A DNA stretch of 64,000 nucleotides from Ktedonobacter sp. SOSP1-85 (GCF_016587415.1 NZ_BNJI01000003.1:868001-932000), one strand, 5' to 3'; positions 51,626-61,790 are shown, numbered from the stretch's first letter. The notes: generated from the sequence alone by a model not told the origin. Made by a program: numbers and translations.

Positions 51626-51970
51626 ATGGCAATCCCTCCACCAGGGCAGCCGGAGCGGAACTCTCCCCAAACGGCGCAATATATATTCGAAGCTAAAATA
51701 CCCAGGATCACTGCGACGCTCCCTGACATTCAGCCGCTTCCCAGGACCTTAGGCACTCGTGACCTGGTCGTCTTCCTTATTTTCGATATCGTCGTTCTGT
51801 CGTTTGCGATGCTGATGCAGTTGGCCGGGCCATTCGCCTTACTCTACTGGCTTCTAGGTACCTGCACCTTCTTCTTGCCAGGGGCAGTCGTCTTCTACTG
51901 GCTGGCGCGACACCTGCCGGGACAGGGAAGCCCCTATGTGTGGCTCAGTAGTGTCTTCAACCGTTGCTAA
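51626..51970 (+). pseudogene. N-terminal piece of APC permease-GGDEF gene, interrupted by TnpB element
   Basis: About 112 residues remain: a soluble start, then two membrane helices (LVVFLIFDIVVLSFAMLMQL, ALLYWLLGTCTFFLPGAVVF) and LPGQGSPYVWLSSVFN, the first part of an amino-acid/polyamine (APC) permease. The frame stops at 51970 at the edge of the TnpB element. The remaining APC helices resume about 1.95 kb later at about 53911 in the same orientation. GSPYVW is the well-conserved APC loop before helix 3. Confidence 0.75.
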
Positions 51971-51999
51971 AATCTAGAACTATCTTGAACAAGGCCCAA

Positions 52000-53772
52000 C
52001 TATCCACACAATCGAAGGAAAACAGCTTTGGGCTGTGACGATTGAAGGAAGGCAGAAGCCACCCAGCCAGGATAGTAACAGATCTTTCCCCGCAAGGTGC
52101 GGGCGGGTGTCTCTCCCGTCGGCGGCAACAGCAACGCCGAACCCATTCCGGTATACGAAACGGGCTTGACCCTGGGGTCAGAGATGGAGCAAGACCTCGC
52201 CTTGCCTACGTGTTTCATGTGAGCCAGATATGCCACGCCCAGTCTCGCAATGTTGACCGACGCACAATAATCCCGATCACCGTTATACTGACAGGCCTCA
52301 CAAGCCATCCACCGCCCCCACTTCACCGCTTCACGACGATCACTGGGGGAACGATACGTTTTTGCCGTGATCCCGCAGCGGGGGCAGGTATGACTGGTTC
52401 CTCGTGGTTGCGCTGTACGGAACCGCACGCCCAGAAGATGACATTTATAGCGAAGGATCCTCCAGATTTCCCCGCGGACGGTCGAGTTATTGCGATAGTG
52501 GCGCCAGCGCCCCCGGACACCTTTCCCTCGCCCGGTGGTTTTGAGGGTTTTCAACGATTCCATCGAGAGCAGCGAGCAGCCATGGATCTGACACAACAGC
52601 AGCAAGACGTTACTTGCCAGATGCGCCAGCGCTCGATTGCGCCGCTCATATTTGCCCCAACAGCGCTCGATGTCGCGCCGAGAGAGTGCGAGGCGCTCCT
52701 GGTACCAGGCGCGTTTGGGATGGGCTTCTGGCAAGGCATCTCGTTCCTGCTCAAAGGCCGCGACCTTCTTCTTAAGTTCATCAATCTGGCGCCGCGTGCG
52801 GGCTTGTTTGCCATCAAAGCCGCCAGTGTCCAGGAAGAATGGCCTGCCAACTTGCTCACTGTGTTCATCGATGGCAGTCGCCGTCAAGAGGGTATGCACA
52901 CCCCAGTCCACGCCTAAGACGCATTCAACCTGTTCCCAGGTGGGCAAGGCCGTTTTTTCGACCTCGATGATGAAGTCGAGCACGGCAAAGCGCTCACCAT
53001 CGGCTCGGCGCTCTTCGCGCAGCGTGGGAGCCATGAGCTTCCCGTCGGAAAGACGCTCTTTGAGGCAAGCAGGGAACGCAATGAGGGTCTCCTCTTTGCG
53101 CCAGCGCCACATCCCCATCTCGTCAGGGGAGCGGAAGCGAAACCGAGCCACCCCTGCATCTGCGTCAAGAGCCAGCCGATAGGCCTGGCCTTTTGTGCCA
53201 CCATCGTCTCCTGCATAGGTCAGCAGACCAACGTGTAACAAGGGGATGGGTTGCAATTCTTCATAGGAAGTGGGGAAACGATCATGCTGCAAGCAAAAAT
53301 TGCAGGCTTGCTCGACCACATTTTGTAGGGTGACAAAGCTGGTTTCATCCTCATCGAGGCTCTGCTGCAAGGCCGTAATGGCTTCTTTGATGGCTGGGCG
53401 TTTTTTGCCTGCTGGGCGCCTCTCCGTTTTGGGGCGAATGAAGCCATCGGAGAGAATGGGGGCGACGAGGGTAAAGACTTTTTTGCGCTCGGCTTGTGCC
53501 CGCAGCAAGCGCCCGACGACCTCGCTCTCGCAGCGCCATTGACGATCACCATGCGGCAACGGGCTTGCGATGTACTTGCCAACCTGCTTCCAGGCAGGCC
53601 CTTCACGCTCAGCCCCAAACGCGTCGAGGCAGGGCCAGAGGATCGTCAGTGCCGCATTGACGACGGCCTTACTGGCGTCAAGGAGGCGAAGCGCATCTGC
53701 CTGGGCTTCGTCAGGCAACCGCACATCATAGGTCAGGGGCTGGTGGGTACGGTTGGTATGGGGAGAGCGCAT
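52000..53772 (-). CDS. tnpB: Large TnpB-family RNA-guided nuclease (590 aa)
   Basis: Starts at ATG 53772 (MRSPHTNRTHQ) with AGAGGAGGA ahead. At 590 residues it is well above the ~400 of typical TnpB, with extra N-terminal sequence. The RuvC motifs are Asp289 in VLGVDWGVHTLL, Glu405 in LSMESLKTLK and Asp in YNGDRDYCASVNIA, with a zinc finger of two Cys pairs (CPRCG and CEACQ) between the last two. All are intact, so nuclease activity is likely. The size and finger layout resemble the TnpB-like ancestors of small type V Cas nucleases. The last ~60 residues may be read-through into the element's right end and guide-RNA region. Confidence 0.88.
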   Translation of the reverse strand: MRSPHTNRTHQPLTYDVRLPDEAQADALRLLDASKAVVNAALTILWPCLDAFGAEREGPAWKQVGKYIASPLPHGDRQWRCESEVVGRLLRAQAERKKVFTLVAPILSDGFIRPKTERRPAGKKRPAIKEAITALQQSLDEDETSFVTLQNVVEQACNFCLQHDRFPTSYEELQPIPLLHVGLLTYAGDDGGTKGQAYRLALDADAGVARFRFRSPDEMGMWRWRKEETLIAFPACLKERLSDGKLMAPTLREERRADGERFAVLDFIIEVEKTALPTWEQVECVLGVDWGVHTLLTATAIDEHSEQVGRPFFLDTGGFDGKQARTRRQIDELKKKVAAFEQERDALPEAHPKRAWYQERLALSRRDIERCWGKYERRNRALAHLASNVLLLLCQIHGCSLLSMESLKTLKTTGRGKGVRGRWRHYRNNSTVRGEIWRILRYKCHLLGVRFRTAQPRGTSHTCPRCGITAKTYRSPSDRREAVKWGRWMACEACQYNGDRDYCASVNIARLGVAYLAHMKHVGKARSCSISDPRVKPVSYTGMGSALLLPPTGETPARTLRGKICYYPGWVASAFLQSSQPKAVFLRLCG

Positions 53773-53824
53773 CGTTCCTCCTCTGACGAACATTTGTCCT
53801 CATGAGGAGAAGTATAACAGGAAA

Positions 53825-53890
53825 AGCATGTACTTGCAACTGTTTTGGACTTGTTTGAAGCGGCTATAGATAGTTGCAGAAGTACATGCT
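53825..53890. repeat. Imperfect 66-bp hairpin at the TnpB element end
   Basis: AGCATGTACTT and CAACT at the left pair with AGTTGC and AAGTACATGCT at the right, with single-base bulges and a ~30-base loop. Subterminal hairpins of this kind mark IS200/IS605-type ends, where they are recognised by the Y1 transposase. Confidence 0.6.
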
Positions 53891-54012
53891 AGTTATAGCT
53901 TTTTGACAACTGTCTAAATCCTGTCCTTGGCTTTACGATCACTTTTAGTATCTGGCTTACCAGTATACTCTATACCTCGACCTCGCTTCAAGAGGCAATC
54001 ATCTACTTCCGC

Positions 54013-55725
54013 ATGCTCAAACCAAACTGGCTCTATACCTCTTCTCAACAGGGCCTGCTCATGATTCTTATGCTCTTTCTGGCAACGGCCATCAGTTGTC
54101 TCCCCCTATCACGTCTAAAGCAATTGCTCTTTATTGCCTGTCTCGGCTATGGCGCACTCTATATCATCCTGGGTGCTAGCACGCTGTGGAGGCTACAGCA
54201 TGGCATGCTGTGGCTTCTTCCCTGGAACCACCCGGCAACTCAGCCACTCTTGTGGCATAAGCAACCTCTATTCTATAGCTTCACGATTCTAGCCTTCCTT
54301 GGCCTGAATCATCCCCTCTTTATGGGCAGTGAGGTACGCGAGGGGCAAGCGGGCCTACGCCGGGCCTCCAAATACATCTGGTGGGGGGCTGCCATCATAC
54401 CTTTCCTCTATCTGCTGGGCCTGGTCAGTGCCGCAGCGTGGACACCTGTTGTGTCAAGAAATGAAACTCAGGCCGCGGTTGTACTCTGGATAAACGCCTT
54501 CGGACCAGTGGTAAATTTTCCCGCCACTCTCGTGTTGGGCCTTGCGGATATCTTCCAGGCAGTCATCTTTATGGTGCTTTTTTCGCGCCTACTTATCACC
54601 CTGACTCAACATCACCGCCTGCCTCCTGCCTTTGCACGCATAAACGCTTCGGGGGTTCCTGTCTTTACGATGCTAGTCCAGGCCTTCACTATCCTGGTGG
54701 TCATGGTTATAGGCTTTATATTCGTCCCCTCGCTCTTTGAAAGTGGCAATAACGTCATAGAGATCGAGCGAAATACACATAAAATTATGTTGGCAAGCTC
54801 GTTTGTTCTCTTATTATGCTCCACATCACTATTCTTCACCTTGCCCATAATAATAAGTTTCAATAGAGGGAAAGGCAGAAGCATAGCGTTCACTATCAAC
54901 TATAAACGCCTGATGCTTATAGCAATTGCACTCCTGGGTACAGGTGCCACGCTAGTAGCTATCTGGGCAACGCTCGCGCAATCCTGGGTCACTGGAATCT
55001 CGAATGAGCACTGGGGAAGCATCATTCTGATGGTCGTATTTATCATGCTGATCCTCGGCTGGCTCTGTGGTGAGATGCCCCGTCTGAGCCTCCTGTTAAG
55101 CGACCAGGAGCGCGTGACCAGTCGCGAGAAGACGCTGCGCGAACAATTGCAGGAGGCTTATCAACAACAAGGCGTTCTCTTGCTAGAGCTAGAGAAACTC
55201 TATCGCGAACAAGCATTTGCGGCAACCATTGATCCCGTGACTGAGCTTCCCAATCACCGGGCCGTGATGAGCTATATTGACGCGACTCTCGCACGGGCAC
55301 AAGCAGAGCATAGCCCCTTCGCGATCATGTTTATTGACCTCGATCATTTTAAAAGCATAAACGATCAATGGGGACATCGAGTGGGCGATACCATTCTCTA
55401 CGAGGTTGCCCAACGCTTACATGCCAATCAGCGCCAGGAAGACTTCATCGGCCGCTATGGGGGAGAAGAGTTTGCCCTGATTTGCGCCAATAGTGATCTG
55501 TCCACAATCAGGAAGAGAGCCAGGCAACTCTGCACTATCCTCGCAGAGCGACCCTTCCTCTGCAGTGTTCGTGATAACACGCACGAGATTTCAGTGACCG
55601 CCAGCATCGGCATAGCCGTCTATCCAAGGCATGGTACCACACGCGACGCTCTCATAGAGCAGGCCGATCGCGCTATGTACCTAGCCAAACAGAAGGGGCG
55701 TAATCGCATCTGCTGCTCATCCTGA
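54013..55725 (+). pseudogene. C-terminal part of APC permease fused to GGDEF diguanylate cyclase
   Basis: The reading frame is open from about 53911 (host sequence resumes) and includes FTITFSIWLTSILYTST before the ATG at 54013. About nine membrane helices follow (residues 1-350), then a coiled coil (about 360-395, LREQLQEAYQQQGVLLLELE). A GGDEF domain (about 400-570) follows, with inhibitory-site-like DPVTELPNHRAV, IMFIDLDHFKSINDQWGHRVGD and active site RYGGEEFAL (GGEEF). It makes cyclic-di-GMP from two GTP. The permease half would act as the sensor, probably of an amino acid or amine. In its present state the N-terminal three helices are separated from it. The GGDEF half could still be made from 54013. 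Confidence 0.8.
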
Positions 55726-55848
55726 ACAATGCTCAATCTGACACACACTCTCCCTGCTGAGCGTGTTCCCTGTGACTACCCGATTCTCTCTAGCAACCGT
55801 CTTTTAGAGAGACGATTTATATAAATAAAACAGGGAGATACCAACATT

Positions 55849-56892
55849 ATGAGTACGAAATGGAGCAGGAATCTGGCATGGGCAGGGATTGGGCTGGGTG
55901 CTGGCCTGGCCCTGCGTACCTACATCAGGCGCGGTCTGGCGCAGGATCTCCAGGGGCAGGTCGTCGTCATCACGGGTGGATCACGCGGGCTAGGTCTGGC
56001 GATGGCGCGTGAGTTCGCGCGCCAGGGATGCCGCCTCGCGCTCTGCGCACGTGAGGCTAAGGCCCTGGAGATCGTAAAAGAGGAATTTACGCAAAAGGGC
56101 GTCGAAATCGCCGAAATCTATATAAAGACCTGCGATATCAGCAAGCGCGACCAGGTTGACCTCTTTGTCTCCCAGGTTCTCAATCATTTTGGACGTATCG
56201 ATATTCTCGTCAATAACGCGGGTGTAATCACGATTGGCCCACAGAAAAGTACGACTATCGAGGATTATGCAGAGGCGATGGATATTATGTACTGGGGCAC
56301 GGTCAATATGACCTTTGCCGTGTTGCCTCATATGCGCGAGCGCGCCAGCGGGCGCATCGTGAATATCACCTCCATCGGCGGTAAGGTCAGCATACCCCAC
56401 CTGCTTCCCTATTCGGCGGCCAAATTCGCCGCTGTAGGCTTCTCCGAGGGTATGCATGCTGAACTGGCACAGGATGGCATTACGGTGACGACCGTCGTGC
56501 CTGGCCTGATGCGCACAGGCTCGCATGTACACGCCTATGCCAAAGGCGACAAGGAGGCGGAGTATGCCTGGTTCGCGATGGGCGCAACCTACCCCTTCAT
56601 CTCTATGCAGGCCGATAGAGCGGCTCGTAAGATTGTAGACGCGGCCCGTCTGGGAGAGGCCGAAGTTATCCTCTCACCCCAGGCCAAGCTGCTAGCTGGA
56701 TTCCACGGCCTCTTCCCCGGCCTGACCAGCGATATCCTCTCCGTGGTAAGCCGACTCATGCCCAAGGCGCCAGCCAACGACGATAAAACGCGGGACGCGG
56801 CCCACAGGCATGTGACGCCCGTCGCCTCATTTATCAGCAAGCCCGGCGAGGTCGCCATCCGCAAATTCAACCAGGAGAGCAAACAAGACTAG
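55849..56892 (+). CDS. Membrane-anchored short-chain dehydrogenase
   Basis: A 347-residue SDR with a membrane helix at its start (about 5-24, LAWAGIGLGAGLALRTYIRR). It has the cofactor motif ITGGSRGLG, NNAGV, catalytic triad Ser-Tyr-Lys (NITSIGGKVSIPHLLPYSAAKFA) and a long C-terminal extension with KPGEVAIRKFN. The basic residue after strand 2 (CAREAKAL) suggests NADP. The closest family pattern is the atypical SDR with N-terminal helix seen in many Actinobacteria and Chloroflexota; the substrate is unknown. The start is ATG 55849, with AGGGAG ahead. Confidence 0.85.
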   Translation: MSTKWSRNLAWAGIGLGAGLALRTYIRRGLAQDLQGQVVVITGGSRGLGLAMAREFARQGCRLALCAREAKALEIVKEEFTQKGVEIAEIYIKTCDISKRDQVDLFVSQVLNHFGRIDILVNNAGVITIGPQKSTTIEDYAEAMDIMYWGTVNMTFAVLPHMRERASGRIVNITSIGGKVSIPHLLPYSAAKFAAVGFSEGMHAELAQDGITVTTVVPGLMRTGSHVHAYAKGDKEAEYAWFAMGATYPFISMQADRAARKIVDAARLGEAEVILSPQAKLLAGFHGLFPGLTSDILSVVSRLMPKAPANDDKTRDAAHRHVTPVASFISKPGEVAIRKFNQESKQD

Positions 56893-56951
56893 ACACGTAC
56901 CTATTGGTGCATCTGCCAAGTGACACAGAAATCTGTAGGAGCCATGCCAGC

Positions 56952-58230
56952 ATGGCCTTGTTCACGCAGGGTGAGCGTATCTTTCGTCAGCATAAGTTGC
57001 GTCTGCTCGCCAATGGACAGTATGTTGCACGCTTCGACGAGGGTGGAATACATGCCTTCATCCCTGAAGAGAATATACAACAACGTTTGCTCGCTCAGCT
57101 TGAGCAGGCATTCGCGCTCTGTGACCTGGCCGTTATCTCTGACTACCGCTATGGCGTCCTCTCACCTCGCATACTTGAGCGTCTTCATACGCTTCAGGCT
57201 GAGCGGCATTTGCCTATGATCGTCGATTCCAAAACCCTGCATAACTTCAAGGGGCTGGAAATATCAGCCATTACGCCCAACATCGCTGAGGCTCGCCAAC
57301 TCGTGGGCGCGGCTGATAGTAAATACACCTCTTCATCTTCAGAGACGCTCCTGGCTGAGGCACGGATACTGGCTGAACATCTGCACAGCTTACTCACAAC
57401 AAGATACGTTGGCGATTACACTGGGTGGCGAGGGAGTCTTCCTGCTTGACCACCAGGGACATGAACGACATCTCCCCACGGCATCGGTTGCCAGAGCGCA
57501 CGATGTGGGCGCGGGCGATTCCTTTACCGCGGCTCTCTTCCTGGCCCTGACCGTGGCAGATGATATCGTTGAAGCGGCACGCATTGGACTGGATGCTGCC
57601 AGCATCGCTGTCTCACGCGTACATACCGCCAGCGTCTCACACCATGATCTCCTACAACGCGTGAGCCTGAGAAGTCATAACGAGCAGAGTAAGGCGGAAA
57701 TCGGGCGGGTGGACGCGATCAGGCTCGCCGCCATCTTAGAGCCTGAGCGCCAGGCAGGCAAACGCCTTATCTTCACCAATGGCATCTTCGATATCCTGCA
57801 TGCCGGCCATATCCACCTGCTACGCCAGGCCAGAGAACTGGGTGATATCCTGGTCGTTGGCGTCAATAGCGATGCGAGTGCGCGCCGTCTTAAAGGTGCC
57901 AGGCGTCCCATCAATGGCCTCCGGGAACGCATGGCGCTCGTCTCGGCTCTGGATGGCGTTGATTATGTGGTCCCATTCAAGGAGGAGACGCCCACGGAGC
58001 TGATACGCCTCTTGCGTCCCCATATACATGTCAAGGGCGGCGATTACGCAAATGAGGACCTGCCAGAGGCCGGCGCCGTGCAGGAGGCTGGCGGACAGGT
58101 GGTTATCATTCCCTTGCTCGGGGGCATGAGCACAAGCGCCGTTATCGACCGCATTGCGCGCATGGCCATGCTACAGCAGGCACCTGAGCATGTCTCAAGT
58201 GTTCGGGAGGAGGGGAGAGGTTCATGGTAG
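56952..58230 (+). pseudogene. hldE: HldE-like heptose kinase/nucleotidyltransferase, truncated and frameshifted
   Basis: The first frame (to 57449) begins in the middle of a PfkB-type kinase (FRQHKLRLLANGQYVARFDE; ITPNIAEARQLVGA) and lacks its first ~100 residues. A frame change between about 57380 and 57410 leads to DTLAITLGGEGVFLL, then the kinase signature AHDVGAGDSFTAALFLA. The second domain is complete: FTNGIFDILHAGHIHLLRQA (a cytidylyl/adenylyltransferase HxGH site), then VKGGDYANEDLPEAG. HldE makes ADP-heptose from heptose-7-phosphate. The kinase half is dead; the transferase half could still be translated from about 57409. The adjacent GT9 gene starts at 58224, overlapping its stop. 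Confidence 0.75.
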
Positions 58231-59403
58231 ATCCACGCTGGCAAGATAAGAACAACATTTTGCTCGTACGACTCGACAACCCGGGCGATGTGCTTCTAAT
58301 GACACCGGCTTTTCACGCCGTCAAGGAGTCGTTACCCCAGGCGCGCCTGACCCTGCTCACCAGCCCCGTTGGGGCACAGATCGGACGCCTCGATCCCGAT
58401 ATCGACGAGGTCATGGTATATGAGGCCCCCTGGGTCGATCCCTGGCAGAAGTTGCCCCACGATAGTCAGCGCGAGCAGGCCATGATCGCGCTCCTGCGTG
58501 AGAGGCACTTCGATGGCGCGATTATATTCACATCTTTCCGCCAGAGCGCGCTGCCCGCGGCCTACATGTGCTACCTGGCAGATATTCCCTTACGGGCCGC
58601 GGCCTCCATCGATGGCCCCGGCTCCCTGCTGACCACCCGCCATAAGCATCCTGAACATATTGTGCACGAGGTAGAGCGAGCGCTCAATCTCGTTGGCGCG
58701 CTGGGTATGCGCGCCAGTGAGCGCAACCTCGTACTACAGGTGCCCCCAGAGGCCCAGAGTGAGGCTGAAAGCTGGCTCGCACAGCAGGCATTCGCGGACC
58801 AGAGGCCCCTGGTCGTGGTCCATCCCGGCTGTACGATGCCTGCACGCACCTACCCCTGGGAGATGTATGTCGAGGTCATCAATCTCCTGGTGGAACAGCT
58901 CTCGGCCCGAGTGGTGGTCACTTGGCGACCACTCTGAGGAGGAACTGGTTAAGCGCGTGTTGGAACTTATAGATCCGCAAAAGCGTGAACAGGTACGAGG
59001 GGCGGCAGGAGATCTCTCCTTCGCAGGCTTATGTGCTCTGCTCCAGCGAGCAGACCTGGCTATCACCAATAATACGGGTCCCATGCATCTCGCGGCGGCA
59101 GGGCAAACGCCCGTGATCGCGCTTTTCGCCCTGACCAATCCCCCCGAGCAATGGGGACCCTGGAACGTGGCTCATCGTCAGCTCTACGTTGACGTTCCCT
59201 GTCGCATCTGCTATAGCCGCGTCTGTCCCTATTCGCATGAGTGTCTTCGCCTGATCTCGCCACAGATGGTGCTTGAGGCCGCTCGCGATTTACTCCAGAA
59301 TACTCCGCGACCTGATGCCACCGAGACCCGGCACCTGGTTGATGATCCAGATGTCTTGCTGATTCATGTCACCAAATATAACCGCCGATACAAGCCCCGT
59401 TGA
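58224..59403 (+). pseudogene. ADP-heptose glycosyltransferase (GT9), single-base frameshift
   Basis: The frame from ATG 58224 has ILLVRLDNPGDVLLMTPAFH, VVVHPGCTMPARTYPWEMY and stops after VVVTWRPL at 58937. Removing one T at about 58922 joins it to the frame GDHSEEELVKRVLEL, LQRADLAITNNTGPMHLAAA and LTNPPEQWGPWN, completing a WaaF/WaaC-type heptosyltransferase with the conserved GPMHLAAA nucleotide-site. It acts on ADP-heptose, so it belongs with the hldE-like gene before it. The broken state could be genuine or an assembly error. Confidence 0.8.
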
Positions 59404-60055
59404 ACGCATCGCGGTAGAAAAAAGTATTATCCAGCAGGTTGATAAAGTCATCGCGCAATGCCCAAGTGAATGGCAGGAACTCATTGAGGAGTATGGAGCC
59501 GATCCATCCAGGCTCGTGCTGATACCTGCCGCCGCCAACACTACGCTCTTACGCCCGGTTACGCGCGCCCTGGCACGCCAGGAGATTGGGCTACGCCAGC
59601 TTGGCATTCCCAAGTCGGCCTTTACTATCTCCTACGTAGGCCGCCTGCTACCACGTAAGGACGTGCGCAACATCGTCTTCGCCAAAGCGGCCTTCCCCTG
59701 GCTACGCCAGCAGGGTGGTGGGCATATCTTCAATATCGCCTCGACTGCGGCTACCCGCGCCTGGGCCAATGCCTCGCCCTATCACGCCTCAAAATGGGGC
59801 CTGCTGGGCTTTAGCCGTGGCTTGAGCGTCGAGGGGCGCCCACATAACATTCGTGTTACCACGCTCATCCCCGGCGGCATGGATACTCACTTCTTTGACC
59901 GCTTCCTGGATCAGGGCATTCCCATGCCCGACAAAAACAACCTACAAAGTCCGGCCAATGTCGCGGCAACCATGGTCTTCGCCGCCCAGCTCCCACCCGA
60001 GTCCGCCCTCCAGGAGCTCATCGTCACCCCCCTCAACGAAACCAGCTGGCCCTAA
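59366..60055 (+). pseudogene. Chimeric remnant: GT4 glycosyltransferase joined to the C-terminal half of an SDR
   Basis: The first ~105 residues (VERIAVEKSIIQQVDKVIAQ, CPSEWQELIEEYGADPSRLV, FTISYVGRLLPRKDVRNIV) are the centre of a GT4-family glycosyltransferase, ending at the GRLxxxK donor-site motif. From about 59680 the frame turns without a break into AFPWLRQQGGGHIFNIASTA, SPYHASKWGLLGFSRGLSVE and IRVTTLIPGGMDTHF, the C-terminal half of an SDR with Tyr-Lys (YHASK). A deletion that fused two genes in frame is the simplest cause. Neither half has its cofactor-binding part. Confidence 0.7.
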
Positions 60056-60072
60056 ATAAATTTTATACGTAA

Positions 60073-60112
60073 TAGAAGAGGCCACTCGCGCATGCGCGAG
60101 TGGCCTCTTCTA
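60073..60112. terminator. 40-bp perfect palindrome after the chimera
   Basis: TAGAAGAGGCCACTCGCGCA is mirrored exactly with no loop. It lies 18 bases after the stop and just before the ISC element's right end. Confidence 0.7.
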
Positions 60113-61473
60113 TCACCAACCACCGCCTGCGGATGCCCCTCTTTTCAAAGATGGGGAGGAAGCAGGCGTTCCTTGTTGGGGGTTGGGGCAAGGGGCCTGT
60201 CCGTAGGCATAGCCATCGGCCCGTTGCAGCACAACACAATATTTGGCATTGATACCGTCGCGCTTTCCCACACGGAAGGAGCCTGACGCTCGCACGGCGA
60301 CCCGCCCCACATGCGTGCCTTCGGTTTTGAGTGGCTTGAGCAGCTGGGGCACCTCAGCCCGCACCAGATCCCCTGTCGCAAAATCTCGGATGCGCTTGTC
60401 TCGTGTGAAATAACTCACGGGAAAGCCTGAGCCATTCACATTGGTGCGCTGGTAGCTGCCACGCCTCTGCGCCTGGATGAGCAGCATCTGGCTTCGCTCT
60501 CGCGTCACTCCCACCAGGTCGCCAACACACAGCGCATCCAGACAGTGCTCCTTCTCGACACCAAAGCGATCTCGGTTCCATCTCGTGCGTCCACCGCTCC
60601 AGGTCCCAACAGGCAACCCCAATGCTCGTAAGGCTTCCACCAGCGCGAAACGCGTCGCATTGACCGCCGCGGCGTCTTTGAGAGGGACCCTGGCTTGTTT
60701 CTGCACCTCCGCATGCCCAAACTCGACGGCGGTCTGATTGCCTTTGGCTTGATTGCAGGCATGGCAACTGAGCACCAGATTGGACACGCGATGCGATCCC
60801 CCACGAGAGCGAGGTAGCACATGATCGATCTCAAAGGGCACGTTCTGCTTGCCGCAGTACACACAGCGCCGGGCGAACTTTTCGAGCAGATAGGCCCGGA
60901 TCTCCCAGCCAACAAGCTCGCCTCGTTGATAGGCAATCCCGCTGACTTCGGGATGCTGCATCAGGAGCATGTCAAACTTGACGCGCTCGACCTCGATGCG
61001 CGTCAGAGGGTCCACGTCTGCAAACGGGTGGCCCAGGTGAGGACATTGCCAATGCGAGAGCGCAGACTGGGCGGCAACCACCCTGCTGGTCGCCTGCGGT
61101 TGGCAAAGCGCGCGGCACGATACCGCAGGTTGGCCGTTCGGCGTCGCCTGCGGTAGCCTCGCCGCTGCATGAGCGGCTGATTCACCTGCTCGCCTCGATG
61201 GGACAGGTTAACAAGATGAAGCGCATGATGGACGTCACCTTCCTCTCGCTGCTCAACTCGCACCAGCGCCATCCCGCTGGTTTTGGACCCAGGGTCCAGT
61301 TTGAGCGCGACGGGCTGAACCTCGCTCTGCTCGCGCGTTCGATCAGTGAGACGAATGACAAAGGGAACATGTCGATGCACCACTGCTCGCTTGCGCGCCA
61401 GCAAGAGCCGTGCCCGTTTCTCCGAGCATGGCATCAGCGGTTGATGGTGCCGATCCACGACAAACACGGACAT
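60113..61473 (-). pseudogene. iscB: IscB copy 2, frameshifted
   Basis: The first frame (from ATG 61473) has MSVFVVDRHHQPLMPCSEKR, RuvC-I (LKLDPGSKTSGMAL) and the bridge helix, ending TRLQTWTL. The second continues PLTRIEVERVKFDMLLM (RuvC-II), HNH (CVYCGKQNVPFEIDHVLPRS) and RuvC-III (EKEHCLDALCVGDL). One base is missing in the CCC run at about 61010. The protein is close to the intact copy at 49969. The last ~25 residues run through the element's right end. Inactive unless the shift is a sequence error. Confidence 0.85.
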
Positions 61474-61788
61474 ACGAATGGATCCTTTCTGCCTCCGAAG
61501 AGGCCCCCGTAAGGGGCTGGTGACGCACCTGGGCCAGGCGTGCCCAGATGACCCCTCTCGCCACGGTTACAGAAGACTCGTCTGTTGGCGCACCGCCCGA
61601 CACCCCAACGGGCTTTTAACCACCAACGGCAGAGCCAGGGACTGAGGTGGCATCCCTGGGTGCCATGATCTTCCGAACGTAGATGCGTCCTCTCCCGGCC
61701 TGCGGGATCAGCATCTCAGGCTGGACAACGGGACCAACGTCAACCACGGGAGCAAGCCCCCGCGTTCTACGCGTGGGGTCGTTGACTT
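60125..61788 (-). mobile_element. ISC element copy 2
   Basis: It shares its ends with copy 1: GCCTGCGGATGCCCC and GGAAGCAGGCGTTCC near 60125-60175, and CGTGGGGTCGTTGACTT ending at 61788. The left end lies 2 bases after the stop codon of the cyanophycinase-like gene (61791), so the insertion did not damage it. The guide would therefore match the end of that gene. Confidence 0.75.
61474..61788 (-). ncRNA. Omega RNA of IscB copy 2
   Basis: Non-coding region upstream of the iscB remnant with landmarks like copy 1 (hairpin CCCCGCGTTCTACGCGTGGGG at 61758-61778, ACCCCAACGGGCTTTTAACC). Compensatory base differences between the two copies could confirm the fold. Confidence 0.55.
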
Positions 61789-61790
61789 GT

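Larger units (their letters stand above)
51964..53911 (-). mobile_element. TnpB-only insertion splitting the APC-GGDEF gene
   Basis: The host frame breaks near 51964 and resumes near 53911, giving approximate ends. The element carries one long tnpB and an imperfect hairpin at its upstream end (53825-53890). No transposase (Y1 or serine) is present, so it was probably mobilised in trans. Confidence 0.65.
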
